From: Eubacterium sp. 14-2
GTDB taxonomy: Bacteria; Bacillota; Clostridia; Lachnospirales; Lachnospiraceae
Length of the DNA: 64,000 nt
Direction of reading: 5' to 3'
Assembly (NCBI RefSeq): GCF_000403845.2
Contig: NZ_KE159567.1
Coordinates: 1,434,911 to 1,498,910, forward strand
Under the pieces are notes generated by a model. It searched no databases and was not told the DNA's origin. It saw nothing but the letters and a program-made list of their open reading frames with translations. The position numbers and the translations under genes were made by a program. Of the stretch, positions 61,731 to 64,000 are shown piece by piece. Each line of letters opens with the position of its first letter. Position 1 is the first letter of the stretch.

Positions 61731-64000
61731 ATGTCCCTGCAGTTGATTTTCGGAGGCTCCGGCAGCGGAAAATCCGATTATGTATATGAAAAAATTTTAG
61801 AGCAGTCCGGGCGGGAACAGGACCGAACCTTTTTTGTTCTGGTGCCGGAGCAGTTTACCATGCAGACCCAGAGGGAGTTGGTAAGGCGCCAGGAAAACCA
61901 CAGCATTATGAATGTGGACGTGGTAAGTTTTCCAAGGCTGGCCTGGCGGATTTTTGACGAGCTGGGAATGGATCATGTAAATATTCTGGAAGAGACCGGG
62001 AAAAACCTGCTGCTGCGCCGGGTGGCGGAGGAACAGCAGGAAAATCTGCAGCTGATCAAAGCCAGCATGAAGAAAACGGGATATATCAGCGAGGTGAAAT
62101 CAGTGATTTCTGAGCTGACCCAGTACCGAATCCTGCCGGAGCAGCTTGACATTTTTGTGCAGGATGAGGAACAGTCTCCACTGTTCCGCTATAAAATTCA
62201 GGATATCCAGACCATGTATCAGGGATTTGTGGATTATCTGGAAGGACGGTTCATCACAGCAGAGGAACTTCTGGAAGTGCTGGCGCGGGAAGCAGGAAAA
62301 TCCTGGATTCTGAAGGATTCCGTACTGGTTCTGGACGGTTTCACCGGATTTACGCCGGTACAGTATCACTTACTGGAAACGCTGCTGAGACTTACAAAGG
62401 AAATTCAGGTGACCATAACACTGGATGAGCGGGAAGACCCTTTCCGCTGCGAAGGCATTCAGGAATTATTTTACATGAGCAAAAAAACAGTCGGAACGCT
62501 TCTGAAAATTGCAGAGGACAACCGGATTGAAGTGAAGGAACCCTGCTGGATACGCCATACACAAAGGAGCCGTTTTTCCGGCTCTCCGGCGCTTTTGTGG
62601 TTAGAGCAGAACCTGTTCCGGCCTAAGCCAGGCGCCTGCTGCCGGGATGTGAGTCAGGAAATAAAACTGTATTCTCTGGCAAATCCCAGACAGGAGCTGC
62701 AGTTTATTGCCAGGGAAATCCATCGGCTGGTGCGGGAACATGAATATCGTTACAAAGATATTGCCATCGTGTGCGGAGACGTGGAAATGTACGGGAATTA
62801 TGCCGGAGAAATTTTTGATATATACGAAATTCCCCTGTTTCTGGATGCCAGAAAAAATATAGTATTTCATCCCATGACAGAATTTTTAAAACAGTCTCTG
62901 AGTCTCATAGAGCAGGATTTTTCCTATGAGGCGGTATTGGGCTATCTGCGGTGCGGCCTTTGCGGCTGGGATGTGGAGGACGTGGATTTACTGGAAAATT
63001 ATCTGCTGGCAGAGAATATCCGCGGATTGAAAAAATGGCAGAAATCCTGGGTGCGGCGGGGGCCGGTGCAGTGTCAGGAAGAACTGGAACGTATCAATGG
63101 ACTGCGGGCCAGACTGGTGGAAGAATTTGAACCTTTATGGGAGGTTTTTCATAAAAAAGAGGGGAAATATCACACCGTTCTGGAATCATCCAGAGCCCTG
63201 TATCTGCTGCTGTGCCAACTGGAGGTGGAGGAGCAGTTAAAAGAGTATGAGGAGCGTTTTCAGGCAGAAGGAGAAACCGCCCTGGCAAAAGAATATGCTC
63301 AGATTTATAAGATTGTCATGGATTTGCTGGATAAAATGGTGGAACTTCTGGGAGACGAGCGAATGAGTGTCCGGGAGTACCGGGAGATACTGGAGGCAGG
63401 ACTGGAGGCTGCCGCGGTAGGCATTATTCCGCCGGGATATGACAGAGTGGTGTTCGGTGACATTGAGCGGACCAGGCTTTCAAATATTAAAGTGCTGTTT
63501 TTTGCAGGCGTCAATGACGGGCTGATTCCAAAAGCAGCGGAGCATGGGGGGATTATTTCCCAGGCGGACCGGGAATGGTTTGCAGCCCACGGCATGGAAC
63601 TGGCTCCCACAGACCGGGAACGGAGCTTTATTCAGAAATTTTATTTATATCTGAATCTCACCAAGCCTTCGGAAAAACTCTATATCACCTGGTTTCGGGT
63701 CAGCCAGGACGGTAAAGAAACCAGAAAATCCTATCTGGTCAGCGCAATTCTGAAAATGTTTCCGGAGCAGAATCCTGTGCGGGTGGAGGAAACCTTTGGC
63801 CTGCAGCAGATTGTCACGCCGGGAAGCAGCCTGAAATTCTTTGTGGAAGGGCTGAAACTGGCCAGAAAGGGAAAGATTTATCCGGAATGGAAAGGGCTGT
63901 ATCAGTGGTATATGAGGCAGGAGGCCTGGAGGGAAAAGCTGCTTCCCTTTCTGGATGCGGTGTTTTATCAGTATCAGTCCAGGCCCATGGCTCCGGAAAT
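61731..64000 (+). CDS. addB: AddB, ATP-dependent helicase/nuclease subunit B (partial)
   Basis: The open frame runs from ATG 61731 (after AAAGGAG) through 756 codons to the end of the window without a stop. It starts MSLQLIFGGSGSGKSDYVYE (Walker A, 8-15) and continues with RTFFVLVPEQFTMQTQRELV, NVDVVSFPRLAWRIFDELGM, LVLDGFTGFTPVQYHLLETL and YRYKDIAIVCGDVEMYGNYA, all characteristic of AddB, the RecB-like partner of AddA. The C-terminal nuclease domain and Fe-S cysteines lie beyond the window. AddAB processes double-strand breaks and degrades foreign linear DNA. Confidence 0.95.
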   Translation, partial: MSLQLIFGGSGSGKSDYVYEKILEQSGREQDRTFFVLVPEQFTMQTQRELVRRQENHSIMNVDVVSFPRLAWRIFDELGMDHVNILEETGKNLLLRRVAEEQQENLQLIKASMKKTGYISEVKSVISELTQYRILPEQLDIFVQDEEQSPLFRYKIQDIQTMYQGFVDYLEGRFITAEELLEVLAREAGKSWILKDSVLVLDGFTGFTPVQYHLLETLLRLTKEIQVTITLDEREDPFRCEGIQELFYMSKKTVGTLLKIAEDNRIEVKEPCWIRHTQRSRFSGSPALLWLEQNLFRPKPGACCRDVSQEIKLYSLANPRQELQFIAREIHRLVREHEYRYKDIAIVCGDVEMYGNYAGEIFDIYEIPLFLDARKNIVFHPMTEFLKQSLSLIEQDFSYEAVLGYLRCGLCGWDVEDVDLLENYLLAENIRGLKKWQKSWVRRGPVQCQEELERINGLRARLVEEFEPLWEVFHKKEGKYHTVLESSRALYLLLCQLEVEEQLKEYEERFQAEGETALAKEYAQIYKIVMDLLDKMVELLGDERMSVREYREILEAGLEAAAVGIIPPGYDRVVFGDIERTRLSNIKVLFFAGVNDGLIPKAAEHGGIISQADREWFAAHGMELAPTDRERSFIQKFYLYLNLTKPSEKLYITWFRVSQDGKETRKSYLVSAILKMFPEQNPVRVEETFGLQQIVTPGSSLKFFVEGLKLARKGKIYPEWKGLYQWYMRQEAWREKLLPFLDAVFYQYQSRPMAPE

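Overview
The window reads as a chromosomal segment of a motile, anaerobic Gram-positive Clostridium, most likely a member of the Lachnospiraceae. This is inferred from gene content and expression signals: strong AGGAGG-type ribosome binding sites, clean TTGACA/TATAAT promoters, a V-type ATPase operon, AddB, Rex, PemK/NdoA next to alr, several chemoreceptors, and small proteins of types I associate with Lachnospiraceae. No rRNA, tRNA, CRISPR array, integrase or complete insertion sequence was seen.

Layout. 1-2.5 kb is an accessory, AT-rich stretch: the tail of an unknown gene, a conserved small protein coupled to a retropepsin-like aspartic protease, a decayed small membrane protein, an immunity-like protein and a dimeric alpha/beta-barrel protein. 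2.5-5.7 kb holds a small minus-strand membrane protein without an ATG start at its ribosome binding site, a divergent flavodoxin-like reductase, and an AAA ATPase coupled to a PD-(D/E)xK-like nuclease (candidate defence module). 5.7-9.5 kb carries a secreted Cys/His repeat protein, glycerol dehydrogenase, and an IbrA/IbrB-type pair (PAPS-reductase-like plus ParB-like). 9.6-15 kb has a secreted fibronectin-III protein, a MATE exporter and tyrA-aroA (minus). 15-28 kb has an EF-G paralogue with altered GTPase motifs, two chemoreceptors, a hybrid sensor kinase, Cu/Zn SOD, leuS and small family proteins.

28.6-42.6 kb looks like one long transcription unit: a response-regulator-like gene with Glu in place of the phosphoacceptor Asp, then the V-type ATPase (G-like, C, I, K, F, E, A, B, D), then MoxR, DUF58 and transglutaminase genes. 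42.6-52.9 kb is housekeeping: icd, an ABC-F protein, rex, a coiled-coil protein, the NAD(P)HX repair enzyme, alr, a MazF/PemK toxin without a normal antitoxin, a CNNM/CorC protein and yebC. 52.9-53.2 kb contains three 64-nt direct repeats, each with an 11-bp hairpin. The rest has a third chemoreceptor, a broken FtsX-like permease fragment, metY, glgA, a ClpP-like protease, a small protein, a Septu-type ATPase/HNH pair (ptuA/ptuB), and the start of addB, cut by the window end.

The most interesting elements are the two independent ATPase/nuclease pairs (3.6-5.6 kb and 59.7-61.7 kb, the second directly upstream of addB), the IbrAB pair, the pseudo-receiver gene leading the V-ATPase operon, and the hairpin repeats after yebC.
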